Assembly: GCA_021771035.1 (NCBI GenBank)
Contig: JAETPU010000004.1
Span: 113,796 to 177,795 of the forward strand
DNA from: Marvinbryantia formatexigens
GTDB taxonomy: Bacteria > Bacillota > Clostridia > Oscillospirales > Ruminococcaceae
Direction: 5' to 3'
Length of the DNA stretch: 64,000 nucleotides
The notes under the pieces were generated by a model that ran no database searches, was not told the DNA's origin, and saw only the letters and a list, made by a program, of their open reading frames with translations. Below, in pieces: positions 25,424 to 33,665 of this stretch. Within the stretch, counting starts at the first letter, position 1, and each line of letters starts with the position of its first letter. The position numbers and the translations under genes were made by a program.

Positions 25424-25843
25424 CTAAAATCCCAGTTTTTCCAGCAGCAGCTGGGCTTCCTGGGAGGACATCTCCTGGTTTTCCCGCTCCCAGCGAGCCT
25501 TGTCCCAAATTTCCGCCCGAACCGAGGCGCCGATAATCACAACATCCTTTGTGAGCCCGGCATAGTCCCGCAGCTCCTGGGGAATTAGAACTCTCCCCTG
25601 CTTGTCCGGCAACGCCTCACACGCCCGGGAAAAAAAGAAACGCTGGAGCCCTTTGGCCTGGGTGAGCGGCATCCCGTTGATGCGCTCTTCAAACTTGACC
25701 CATTCGTTCATTGGGTAAACAAACAGGCAGTCATCCAAACCCTTCGTGATGACAAATTGATCGCCCAGGGCATCCCGCATTTTCTGGGGGACAATAATAC
25801 GCCCTTTGGGGTCAAGGCTGTGCTCGTATTCACCAATCAGCAT
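25424..25843 (-). CDS. mraZ: Transcriptional regulator MraZ
   Basis: A 139-residue protein with two AbrB-like repeats (GEYEHSLDPKGRIIVPQKMR and the second half with ACEALPDKQGRVLIPQELRDYAG). The start is the ATG at 25843 with GAGGTGG upstream; the frame stays open 48 codons further up, but that stretch covers the operator and promoter. MraZ represses its own dcw operon by binding spaced GGA/TGG repeats, which are present just upstream. Confidence 0.95.
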   Translation of the reverse strand: MLIGEYEHSLDPKGRIIVPQKMRDALGDQFVITKGLDDCLFVYPMNEWVKFEERINGMPLTQAKGLQRFFFSRACEALPDKQGRVLIPQELRDYAGLTKDVVIIGASVRAEIWDKARWERENQEMSSQEAQLLLEKLGF

Positions 25844-25859
25844 TTGACCACCTCGCGTT

Positions 25860-25894
25860 CCATCTGCCTCCACTTGGCTCCATTTCGCTCCATT
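25860..25894 (-). promoter_or_regulatory. MraZ box: four 10-bp direct repeats
   Basis: On the minus strand TGGAGCGAAA, TGGAGCCAAG, TGGAGGCAGA and TGGAACGCGA follow each other at exactly 10-bp intervals between the -10 and the mraZ ribosome binding site. Known MraZ operators are three or four such direct repeats, one per helical turn, bound by the MraZ ring. The position downstream of the promoter fits repression. Confidence 0.85.
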
Positions 25895-25901
25895 AATCCT
25901 A

Positions 25902-25929
25902 ATTATAATACATTCTGGAAGAAATGCAA
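25902..25929 (-). promoter_or_regulatory. Promoter of the dcw operon
   Basis: Minus strand -35 TTGCAT (25929-25924), 16-base spacer, -10 TATAAT (25907-25902). It is directly followed by the MraZ box. Confidence 0.82.
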
Positions 25930-26260
25930 GGTAAAAATGGGGATTCATCCGAAAAAAGTTCGTGGATTCCCCATTTTTTGGATGCATTTTTGCATGGATA
26001 TACCATTTCCGGTTTCATCCGAGTTCCGGGCCAAAAACATTAGTTCTTTTCGCACCGCAAGCCCATGGGAACGCGATTCTTCCCCCGCCCGGCTGCTTGC
26101 AATACGTTCCAATTTCAAGCTTAATTTTTATGCAATCCTTTTTTTGCCTTTTCTTCCAGTTCATCTTTTTATTCCGGCGTATGGTCGGTTGTTGCGTAAT
26201 CGTCAGGCCCTATGAAAAAGAAAAATTCCGTTTCGTTTTTAAAATCCTCCGGAAAAAGGG

Positions 26261-26289
26261 TTGACATTCTAAACGTAATTCGATATAAT
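26261..26289 (+). promoter_or_regulatory. Consensus promoter of tRNA-Trp
   Basis: Perfect -35 TTGACA (26261-26266) and -10 TATAAT (26284-26289), 17-base spacer, 32 bases before the tRNA: the strongest promoter in the window. Confidence 0.93.
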
Positions 26290-26320
26290 TAGTCCTGTTG
26301 ATTTTACAAAATTTTCATTT

Positions 26321-26396
26321 AGGGGCATAGCTCAGTCGGTAGAGCAGCGGTCTCCAAAACCGCGTGCCGAGGGTTCGAATCCTTCTGCCCCTGCCA
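26321..26396 (+). tRNA. trpT: tRNA-Trp (anticodon CCA)
   Basis: A complete cloverleaf: acceptor AGGGGCA / TGCCCCT, D arm GCTCAGTCGGTAGAGC, anticodon stem GCGGT / ACCGC around TCTCCAAA with anticodon CCA, T arm AGGGTTCGAATCCTT, discriminator G and an encoded 3' CCA. It is preceded by a consensus promoter and followed by a terminator, so it is a single-gene unit. Confidence 0.96.
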
Positions 26397-26399
26397 AAA

Positions 26400-26428
26400 A
26401 GAGATACCGCAATCGGTGTCTCTTTTTT
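26400..26428 (+). terminator. Terminator of tRNA-Trp
   Basis: GAGATACCG-caat-CGGTGTCTC stem followed by six T. Confidence 0.9.
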
Positions 26429-26647
26429 CGTTTTATTGCAAATTGAACCCGGAGGCACACGCGTGCCGGGCAGCCCCGCCGAAGCGCCGTCTGCGGCGGA
26501 TGAAGCGAGGCTGGGCTGGCGCAGCGGCCGAAACGGCGCGCCCTGAGCCCGGCCGCAGCAAGGGAGCTTGTACGGCGAGTTCGACTTCCTTCGCGTTTTG
26601 TGGTAAGATGTGAATGAAATTATTTTAATATACGAGGATAAGCTGTT

Positions 26648-27094
26648 ATGGAAATAAAGCCATTAATTTTTGGTGATGAACTGTGGGCACCGCTCGCAGA
26701 ATACGCCCATAAATGTTCTTGGAGCGCGGGAAAAAATCTAGCAAAACTGATGAGAGAAAATGGCTTTTGTGATTGGGAAAGAGTATTTGTTGCGCTGGAT
26801 CATACTATTATAGCAGGTTATTGCACACTTGCTAAAAATGACTGTATCCCGAATGTTCCATATTCCCCTTATATTGGGTTTATATTTGTGGGAGAACACT
26901 ATAGAGGTAACAAAATCAGCGCGCAGTTGATTGACGCTGCATTGAAGTATGCCAAGGAACTAGATTTTGACAGAGTATACCTTGTAAGCGATCATGTCAA
27001 TTTATATGAAAAGTACGGATTTCTTAAAATTGATGAAAAGCCCGCCCCTTGGAATCCCGATACTATGGAAACGATTTTCATGCATTTAACATAA
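26648..27094 (+). CDS. GNAT-family N-acetyltransferase
   Basis: A 148-residue protein with the GNAT core: strand-forming VFVALDHTIIAGYCTL, the acetyl-CoA loop VGEHYRGNKISAQLIDAALK (Gly-rich Q/RxxGxG/A variant) and C-terminal VYLVSDHVNLYEKYGF. The substrate is unknown. The gene is distinctly AT-rich compared with its GC-rich surroundings and lies directly behind a tRNA gene, so it is probably a recent acquisition. No flanking repeat of the tRNA 3' end was found. Confidence 0.85.
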   Translation: MEIKPLIFGDELWAPLAEYAHKCSWSAGKNLAKLMRENGFCDWERVFVALDHTIIAGYCTLAKNDCIPNVPYSPYIGFIFVGEHYRGNKISAQLIDAALKYAKELDFDRVYLVSDHVNLYEKYGFLKIDEKPAPWNPDTMETIFMHLT

Positions 27095-27172
27095 GATCAT
27101 GATCAACATATTTAATGCGAGAGTTCGAGTCACCCTAAAAAACGGCAGGGGTTCTTTTTATCTCACCTTTAC

Positions 27173-27228
27173 AAAGCCGGGCATCAGTCCTGATACGCAC
27201 TGTATCAAAATTGGTGTCCGGCTTTTTT
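27173..27228 (+). terminator. Terminator-like hairpin after the acetyltransferase
   Basis: Outer stem AAAGCCGG / CCGGCTTT with an inner TGATAC / GTATCA hairpin, followed by six T. The rest of the 27095-27456 gap shows nothing I can support. Confidence 0.75.
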
Positions 27229-27456
27229 GCGAATACCCAAATTGACAGGGGATTTCCCATACATTTGATACAGACAGGCCCTACGGCGATTTGAAATCGC
27301 CGCCGCACAGCCCGTTTGCATTCCCCTCCCCCGGTACCAGTTAACTCTATATCAGCGGTGCGTATTCTGGGGTTCCAGATACCGGGCGGGCAGTCCCTTC
27401 AAGTCTCACGGAATCTGGGGTCTCCTAAGTTATCGTGAAGTTTTACCGGATGGGGC

Positions 27457-27505
27457 TTCTCAAAAACGGTCAATGGATCTACAATTAGTTGACCGAGCAG
27501 TCAAC
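27457..27505 (+). promoter_or_regulatory. Promoter with palindromic operator of the TetR-ABC unit
   Basis: Weak -35 TTCTCA (27457-27462), 17-base spacer, -10 TACAAT (27480-27485), and directly at the expected start the palindrome GTTGAC-cgagca-GTCAAC (27488-27505). TetR-type regulators bind such 16-18 bp palindromes, so autorepression is likely. The operator ends next to the GGAGG of the tetR-like gene. Confidence 0.75.
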
Positions 27506-27516
27506 GGAGGTACGCT

Positions 27517-28128
27517 ATGAACGAAAGGTTCTTTTCCCTGCCGCCGAAAAAGCAGCAGGCCATCGTCAACGCGGGGTACCGTGTGTTTTCCCAGAATTCA
27601 TATAAGAACAGTCCCATGAGCGAAATTGCACAGGAGGCCGGCATCAGCAAGTCCCTGCTGTTTCACTATTTTCGGAACAAAAAGGAGTTGTATCTGTTTC
27701 TGTGGGATAAATGTGCCCAGACTACCATTGCGTTTTTGACACAGTACGGATGCTATGAACAGGAAGAACTTTTTGTAAGTATGCAGCGGGGTATGCGCGC
27801 CAAAATGGACATTATCCGCCAGTACCCCGATATGGGGCACTTTACAATACGGGCGTTTTATGAAAAGGACGCCGAAATCAGCGCCGCCATTCAGGAGAGT
27901 TATCATCGGTATTTCAATCTCAAGGCGGACAGGGTCCGTATGAACCTGAATCCGGAACAGTTCGTCCCCGGCCTGGATATCTCTATGATGTATCGGGAAA
28001 TGTATTGGGCGTCGGAGGGGTATCTTTGGGAGATGGTTCAGCGCGGAAATGTGGATGTTGAGCAGATGGAAAAGGACTTTACCAAGCTCTTGGAATTTTG
28101 GAAGAACATTTATTTGAGGAAGGAGTAA
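27517..28128 (+). CDS. TetR-family transcriptional regulator
   Basis: A 203-residue protein with the N-terminal TetR helix-turn-helix: KQQAIVNAGYRVFSQNSYKN, SMSEIAQEAGISKSLLFHYF-like (MSEIAQEAGISKSLLFHYFR) and NKKELYLFLWD. The C-terminal ligand domain is unremarkable. GGAGG precedes the ATG at 27517. It heads an operon with an ABC ATPase (5 bases downstream) and a permease, so it presumably controls this exporter in response to its substrate. Confidence 0.9.
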   Translation: MNERFFSLPPKKQQAIVNAGYRVFSQNSYKNSPMSEIAQEAGISKSLLFHYFRNKKELYLFLWDKCAQTTIAFLTQYGCYEQEELFVSMQRGMRAKMDIIRQYPDMGHFTIRAFYEKDAEISAAIQESYHRYFNLKADRVRMNLNPEQFVPGLDISMMYREMYWASEGYLWEMVQRGNVDVEQMEKDFTKLLEFWKNIYLRKE

Positions 28129-28133
28129 CGCCT

Positions 28134-29010
28134 GTGGACGCAATTAAAACAGATCAGCTGACAAAATATTACGGCAAGACACGCGGCATTGAGAACATCA
28201 ATTTGACTGTCCGCCAGGGCGATTTCTTTGGCTTCATCGGCCCCAACGGCGCAGGCAAGTCCACTACAATCCGCACACTTTTGGGGTTAGTCCGGCCCAG
28301 TGACGGCGGGGCGCAGATTTTCGGCTTGGATATCGTTAAGGAGCGCGAAACAATTTTGGAGCGGGTGGGCTATTTGCCCTCGGAGGCGGCGTTCTACCCT
28401 GGCATGAGGGTGCTCGACGTGCTGAAGCTGTCCGCTGAGCTGCGCAGGAAAGACTGCCGGGAGGCGGCAAAGCGGCTATGCGAGCGTCTGCGGCTAGACC
28501 CGGCGAGGAAAGTCAACGAGCTTTCCTACGGAAACAAAAAGAAAACCGCTATTATCTGCGCTGCAGCATAACCCCGATTTACTGATCCTTGACGAGCCTA
28601 CCAGCGGTCTTGACCCGCTGATACAGAGAGAATTCTTTAAAATCCTCCGGGAGCGCAGCAGCGCCGGAACGACCGTCTTCTTATCAAGCCACATTCTTTC
28701 TGAAATTCAGCACAGCTGCACCCACGCTGCCATTATCAGGGAGGGCAGGATTATTGCCGCCGACAGCGTGGAGGCGCTTTCCCATACCGGCGTCAAGCGC
28801 GTCAGCATCCGTGGACGTGCGGATATTGACGCACTGAAGGGAGTTCAGGATATGCGCATCTCTTCGGACCGTATGGATTTTCTGTACAGCGGTGATATAC
28901 AGAGTTTGCTTGCGGTGTTGGCAAACGGCGAAATCCGGGATGTTTCTGTCTCCAATCCTGGTTTGGAAGAGATCTTTTTGCATTATTATGAGGGAGGCGA
29001 AGAACAATGA
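28134..29010 (+). pseudogene. ABC-2 type transporter ATP-binding protein, frameshifted
   Basis: The first part (from GTG at 28134, AAGGAG 8 bases upstream) carries Walker A GPNGAGKSTTIRTLLGL and the signature-like ELSYGNKKK, then runs into a stop at 28571. In the +1 frame the protein continues without loss: LQHNPDLLILDEPTSGLDPL (Walker B and D-loop) to the natural end at 29010. The break is between ...AIIC and ALQH near 28558, where one base seems missing. It could be a real null mutation, a sequencing error or, less likely, recoding; no slippery heptamer is at the break. All motifs are otherwise intact, which suggests a recent event. Confidence 0.85.
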
Positions 29011-29792
29011 CCATCCTAAAGCATGAGTTAAGACAAGGGAAAACCGCCTTTCTGATATGGACGGCCTCTATCGCCTTTTTGCTTGTTACCTGCATATTTT
29101 TGTTTCCGGAGATGCAGGAGGAAATGGATGCGGTAGGCGAAATATTTGCATCGATGGGCAGTTTTACCGCCGCCTTCGGCATGGATCGGCTGAGTTTTGG
29201 AACCTTGCTGGGCTTTTACTCTGTAGAGTGCGGGAACATCCTGGGGCTCGGCGGTGCATTTTTCGCATCACTGATCGGCGTATCCTCTCTTGCCAAAGAA
29301 GAAAAGGAAAAGACAGCGGAATTTTTGCTGACACATCCCATATCCAGAATGCGGGTTGTAACGGAAAAGCTGGCGGCGATTCTGGTACAGATCACTGTGA
29401 TGAACCTGATCGTTTTCGCGGTAAGCCTGCTGTGTGTGAATATGATTGGAGAAAGCATCCCCTGGAAAGAACTTTTTCTGATTCACGGGGCATATTATCT
29501 GCTTGAGCTTGAACTGGCCTGTATCTGTTTTGGCATTTCCGCATTTTTGCGCTGGGGCGGTGTGGGGATCGGCATGGGGCTTTCCGCTTTGATGTACTTT
29601 TTGAATCTGATCGCCAACATGACGGAACACGCAAAATTCCTCAAATACATCACCCCATTTGGGTATTGCGAGGGCGCCGATATTCTATCCGATGGAGCGC
29701 TGAACTTGGCATATGTTGCCGTTGGAATCCTGTTTGCCTGTCTGGGCGTCACAGCCGCATACCTGCAGTACGGCAAAAAAGACATTCGCTGA
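29007..29792 (+). CDS. ABC-2 type transporter permease
   Basis: A 261-residue membrane protein with six helices and the KEEKEKTAEFLLTHPISR coupling segment typical of ABC-2 permeases (the EExxGTxExLL-like region). It overlaps the ATPase gene by 4 bases (ATGA). Together with the TetR regulator this forms a drug- or lipid-export cassette. It is useless without a working ATPase unless the frameshift is an artefact. Confidence 0.88.
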   Translation: MTILKHELRQGKTAFLIWTASIAFLLVTCIFLFPEMQEEMDAVGEIFASMGSFTAAFGMDRLSFGTLLGFYSVECGNILGLGGAFFASLIGVSSLAKEEKEKTAEFLLTHPISRMRVVTEKLAAILVQITVMNLIVFAVSLLCVNMIGESIPWKELFLIHGAYYLLELELACICFGISAFLRWGGVGIGMGLSALMYFLNLIANMTEHAKFLKYITPFGYCEGADILSDGALNLAYVAVGILFACLGVTAAYLQYGKKDIR

Positions 29793-30021
29793 TTCAGCCG
29801 CCGGGCCAGCCATTCACAGGAGAGAACCCTCTCGGGCAACGGTTCGTTATTTAAGCCCTCTTACCAAGGCAAAGCGATGATAACATCAGGGGGCGACTCA
29901 ATAGAAATCCAAGTAAGGCCCCTCCCCTGCGGTGTCGTTTTTCTGCTGATTCAATTTGAATTCTAAGGCATACAGCAAGCAGGCCTTTGTACATTTTCCG
30001 TTTTTACACCATAAAACCCAT

Positions 30022-30051
30022 ACAGGCGCCGCAAAAGCGGCGCCTGTTTTT
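30022..30051 (+). terminator. Terminator after the TetR-ABC operon
   Basis: Perfect 11-bp stem ACAGGCGCCGC-aaaa-GCGGCGCCTGT followed by five T. It lies 230 bases after the permease stop; the space between holds nothing else I can identify. Confidence 0.88.
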
Positions 30052-30096
30052 GACTATAAAAAGAGAAGGGCCTTTCCTGCCGCCCCCTATCCAAGC

Positions 30097-30163
30097 ATCT
30101 TAATGCAATCTTAATGCCCCGGGCCGGTTTTTTACGCCATGGAAATCTCAGATCTGCTATGAT
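30097..30163 (+). promoter_or_regulatory. Putative KdpE box and promoter of kdpDE
   Basis: Two copies of ATCTTAATGC start at 30097 and 30108, an 11-bp period as bound by OmpR/PhoB-type dimers. Sixty-one bases after the first copy comes the extended -10 TGC-TATGAT (30158-30163); there is no -35. The kdpF promoter at 35227-35293 has the same box and the same 61-base distance. Confidence 0.78.
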
Positions 30164-30210
30164 AAGATAGGAATGATAGTATTCCAGTCATACAATAGGG
30201 GGATCACATC

Positions 30211-32913
30211 ATGGAATCTAACCGACCAACGCCTGGGGAGCTTCTGCACAGCATTCACGAACAGGAAACCCGGGCCAGCCGGGGCCGGCTTAAAATTTTT
30301 TTCGGGTATGCGGCGGGAGTTGGAAAAACCTATGCCATGCTCAAAGCTGCCCATCAGGCGAGCCGGGATGGCCGGGATGTCGTTGTAGGCTATATTGAGC
30401 GCCATACCAGGCCGGATACCCTGGCGCTTTTGGAGGGGCTTGAGCAGCTGGAGTGCCTCAAAATAGATTACAAGGGCGTTACGCTCAATGAATTCGATCT
30501 GGACGCCGCCCTTTCCCGCTCCCCGCAGCTGATTTTGGTGGATGAACTGGCGCACAGCAACGCCTCCGGCTGCCGCCACGCCAAGCGGTACCAGGACGTG
30601 GAGGAATTGCTTCGGGCCGGAATCGACGTGTACACCACCGTAAATGTACAGCATCTGGAATCCCTGAAGGATTTGGTGGCTTCCATCACCTCGGTAGCTG
30701 TCAGCGAGCGGGTACCGGACAGAATTTTTGACAGCGCTGATCAGGTGGAGCTGGTGGACATTGAACCTGCCGATCTCATCCGGCGGCTGCAGATGGGCAA
30801 GGTCTACCGGAGCAGCCAGGCCCAGCGTGCCCTGCAGAATTTTTTCTCTCAGGAGAACCTGGCGGCCCTGCGGGAGATTGCCCTGCGGCGCTGTGCCGAC
30901 CGGCTGAACCGCACGGCGCAAAAGACGGGAAACGAGGCGGCGGCACGGGCCGGAGAGCATATTCTCATCTGCCTGTCCAGTTCTCCCTCCAACGCCAAGG
31001 TCATCCGTACGGCGGCGCGGATGGCGGAGGCCTTTCACAGCGGTTTTACCGCCCTGTTCGTAGAGACGCCCGAAACCAAGGAGCTCAAGGGAGAAAACCT
31101 CAAGCGCCTTCGGGATAACCTGCGCCTGGCGGAACAGCTGGGGGCCCAGATAGCCACTGTCTATGGGGACGATCCGGCTGTTCAGATTGCGGAATATGCC
31201 AAGGTGAGCGGCGTGACAAAAATCGTTCTGGGGCGCACCAATCACCGGCAGATGCCTGTATTTCGGGGAAAAAGTCTCGCCGACCGGCTGACAAAGCTTG
31301 CCGGGAACCTGGATATTTATATTATTCCGGACACCCAGCCTCTGTATAAACGGAAACCGGTTCTCCCCCACGAGGAGGGGCCTTGTCTGAGCTGGCAGGA
31401 TCTGGCGAAAACCCTGGGAGTCACCCTGCTGGCCACGATCATCGGATTTATCTTCTTCCAAATTGGGCTGCGGGACGCCAACATCATCACCGTTTATATT
31501 CTGGGGGTGCTGATTGTCGCCACCTTCACCCGGGGACATCTGTACGGGGCGCTGGCCTCACTGCTGAGCGTGATAGCTTTCAACTTTTTCTTTACCATTC
31601 CCCGTTTCACTCTGAGGGCCACGGATCCCGACTATTCCGTCACCTTCTTTATCATGCTCACCGCCAGCATCCTCTCCAGCACCCTGGCAACCCGCGTAAA
31701 AAAACAGGCGCGGCAGTCCGCCCAAAAGGCCTACTACACCGAGCTTTTGATGAACTGTTCCCAAAAACTGCAGCAGGGCCGGGACGAGAAGGAAATCATC
31801 CTGCTTGCCGCCAGACAACTGAGCAAGCTGCTGGATCGCCCCATCCTGTATGCTCCGGCGGGACAGGGAGCCCTTGTTCAGTTTGCTTCCACCGCCCCCG
31901 GGACGCCGGAGGATCCCGCAGCTTCCCTGACGGACGAGGAAACCGGCGTGGCCCAATGGGTTTTAAAAAACAATAAGCGTGCGGGCGCTGGGACGGACAC
32001 CCTCTCCCATGCGCAGAACCTCTACCTGGCGGTACGGGGACTCCAGGGAGTAACCGGCGTGGTGGGGATTCCCTGCAAATACTACCCGCCCCTGGAGGTC
32101 TTTGAGAAAAACCTGATGATAGCCATCCTCAACGAGTGCGGGCTGATCATGGAACGGCGGCGGTTTCAGCAGGAAAAGCAGGAGATTGAACTGGAAACCC
32201 AGCGGGAGCGCCTGCGGGCCAACCTTCTGCGGGCCATCTCCCACGATCTGCGCACTCCCCTTACCAGCATCAGCGGAAACGCAGGGGTTCTGATGGAAAA
32301 AAGCATCGTTTTGGGAGAAGATAAAAAGCAGGAACTGTACCGCAGCATCTACGACGACTCCATGTGGCTGGTAAACCTAACGGAAAACCTGCTCTCCATC
32401 ACACGCATCGAAAACGGGACCATGCACCTGCAGCTGAGCCCCGAGCTGCTGGACGACGTATTTTCTGAGGCTCTATCCCACCTGGACCGCCAGGCAAAGG
32501 AGCACAGCATCCGCGTGGAGCTGCCCGACGATCTGCTGATGGCCAAAATGGACGCCCGGCTCATCATACAGGTGATCATCAATATTCTCAACAACGCCAT
32601 CAAATATACCCCCAAAGGCTCTCATATTCTTCTGAGGGCACAAAAGGAGCATTCCATGGTATCCGTGAGCATATCCGATGACGGCCCGGGGATCCCGGAC
32701 GCAGCCAAGGAACACCTCTTTGATATGTTCTACACAGCGGGCCAGGGCAGCTCCGACAACCGGCGGGGACTGGGATTGGGGCTGAGCCTGTGCCGCTCCA
32801 TCATCAACGCCCACGGCGGCACTATTACAGTAAGCGGCAACAGTCCCCACGGGGCAGTATTTACCTTTACATTACCTTTGGAGGAGGTGCAGCTGCAGCA
32901 TGGTGAAAAATAA
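30211..32913 (+). CDS. kdpD: Sensor histidine kinase KdpD
   Basis: A 900-residue osmo-/potassium-sensing kinase of normal length. In order: the KdpD domain with Walker-like GYAAGVGKTYAMLKAAHQ (residues 30-50) and DELAHSN; a universal-stress-like domain (250-370); four membrane helices (about 400-500); a GAF-like region; the HisKA box AISHDLRTPLTSISGNAG with the phosphorylated His; and an ATPase domain with NNAIKYTPKG, DDGPGIP and GLGLGLSLC. It phosphorylates KdpE when potassium is low. kdpE overlaps its end by 14 bases. Confidence 0.96.
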   Translation: MESNRPTPGELLHSIHEQETRASRGRLKIFFGYAAGVGKTYAMLKAAHQASRDGRDVVVGYIERHTRPDTLALLEGLEQLECLKIDYKGVTLNEFDLDAALSRSPQLILVDELAHSNASGCRHAKRYQDVEELLRAGIDVYTTVNVQHLESLKDLVASITSVAVSERVPDRIFDSADQVELVDIEPADLIRRLQMGKVYRSSQAQRALQNFFSQENLAALREIALRRCADRLNRTAQKTGNEAAARAGEHILICLSSSPSNAKVIRTAARMAEAFHSGFTALFVETPETKELKGENLKRLRDNLRLAEQLGAQIATVYGDDPAVQIAEYAKVSGVTKIVLGRTNHRQMPVFRGKSLADRLTKLAGNLDIYIIPDTQPLYKRKPVLPHEEGPCLSWQDLAKTLGVTLLATIIGFIFFQIGLRDANIITVYILGVLIVATFTRGHLYGALASLLSVIAFNFFFTIPRFTLRATDPDYSVTFFIMLTASILSSTLATRVKKQARQSAQKAYYTELLMNCSQKLQQGRDEKEIILLAARQLSKLLDRPILYAPAGQGALVQFASTAPGTPEDPAASLTDEETGVAQWVLKNNKRAGAGTDTLSHAQNLYLAVRGLQGVTGVVGIPCKYYPPLEVFEKNLMIAILNECGLIMERRRFQQEKQEIELETQRERLRANLLRAISHDLRTPLTSISGNAGVLMEKSIVLGEDKKQELYRSIYDDSMWLVNLTENLLSITRIENGTMHLQLSPELLDDVFSEALSHLDRQAKEHSIRVELPDDLLMAKMDARLIIQVIINILNNAIKYTPKGSHILLRAQKEHSMVSVSISDDGPGIPDAAKEHLFDMFYTAGQGSSDNRRGLGLGLSLCRSIINAHGGTITVSGNSPHGAVFTFTLPLEEVQLQHGEK

Positions 32914-33592
32914 AATCCTCGTGGTCGAGGATGATCCGGCCATCAGCAGTTTAATCCGTACGACCCTGGAAACCCAGGATTATCAGTACCACACGGCCCA
33001 AAGCGGGGCCGGAGCCCTTATCGAGGCCGCGTCCTATAACCCGGATGTCATCATCCTGGATTTGGGCCTGCCGGACATGGACGGCGTGGACATCATTAAA
33101 AAAGTGCGAAGCTGGAGCAATATGCCCATTATTGTGGTGAGCGCCCGTACGGAGGATCAGGACAAGGTGGACGCCCTGGACGCCGGCGCGGACGACTACC
33201 TCACCAAGCCCTTCAGCATCGAGGAGTTTCTGGCCAGGCTGCGCGCCGCGCTGCGCAGAAGCCACGCTGAACCAAAAAGCAGCGGGGACAGCGTGTACCG
33301 AAATGGGGAGCTGAGCATCGACTACGCCGCCGGATGCGCCTACGTGGGCGGCGAGGAGGTTCATCTGACACCCATCGAATACAAGCTTCTATGCCTGCTG
33401 GCCCAAAACACCGGCAAGGTGCTCACCCACAATTATATTCTCAAGGAGGTGTGGGGCGCGCCGCAGGCATCGGACATTCCTTCCCTTCGGGTATTTATGG
33501 CGACGCTGCGCAAAAAGCTGGAACATACTCCCGGCTCCCCCCACTATATCCAAACCCACATCGGCGTGGGCTACCGGATGCTGCGGCAGTAG
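32900..33592 (+). CDS. kdpE: Response regulator KdpE
   Basis: A 230-residue OmpR-family regulator: receiver domain with acidic pocket VVEDDPAI, phospho-acceptor in DVIILDLGLPDMDG, the conserved Lys in DDYLTKPFS, and a C-terminal winged helix (LTPIEYKLLCLLAQNTGKVL, GVGYRM). Start overlaps kdpD; the ribosome binding site GGAGG lies in the kdpD 3' end. The likely targets are the paired 11-bp repeats before kdpD and before kdpF. Confidence 0.95.
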   Translation: MVKNKILVVEDDPAISSLIRTTLETQDYQYHTAQSGAGALIEAASYNPDVIILDLGLPDMDGVDIIKKVRSWSNMPIIVVSARTEDQDKVDALDAGADDYLTKPFSIEEFLARLRAALRRSHAEPKSSGDSVYRNGELSIDYAAGCAYVGGEEVHLTPIEYKLLCLLAQNTGKVLTHNYILKEVWGAPQASDIPSLRVFMATLRKKLEHTPGSPHYIQTHIGVGYRMLRQ

Positions 33593-33665
33593 CCTGGTGC
33601 AGCAGGTGCCGGGGCGAGCCTCAGCGCCTGCCGGTATGGCGCCAAGCGCTTTTCCCGGACTGGGG

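Noticed and set aside
27115..27145. tRNA 3'-end remnant (GAGTTCGAGTCACCC)
   Set aside because: The putative T stem does not pair beyond the first base, and the sequence does not repeat the tRNA-Trp end.
28515..28560. Programmed frameshifting at the A-rich run in the ABC ATPase
   Set aside because: Frame-zero similarity continues past the A-run to AIIC, so the shift happens later, where no slippery sequence exists.
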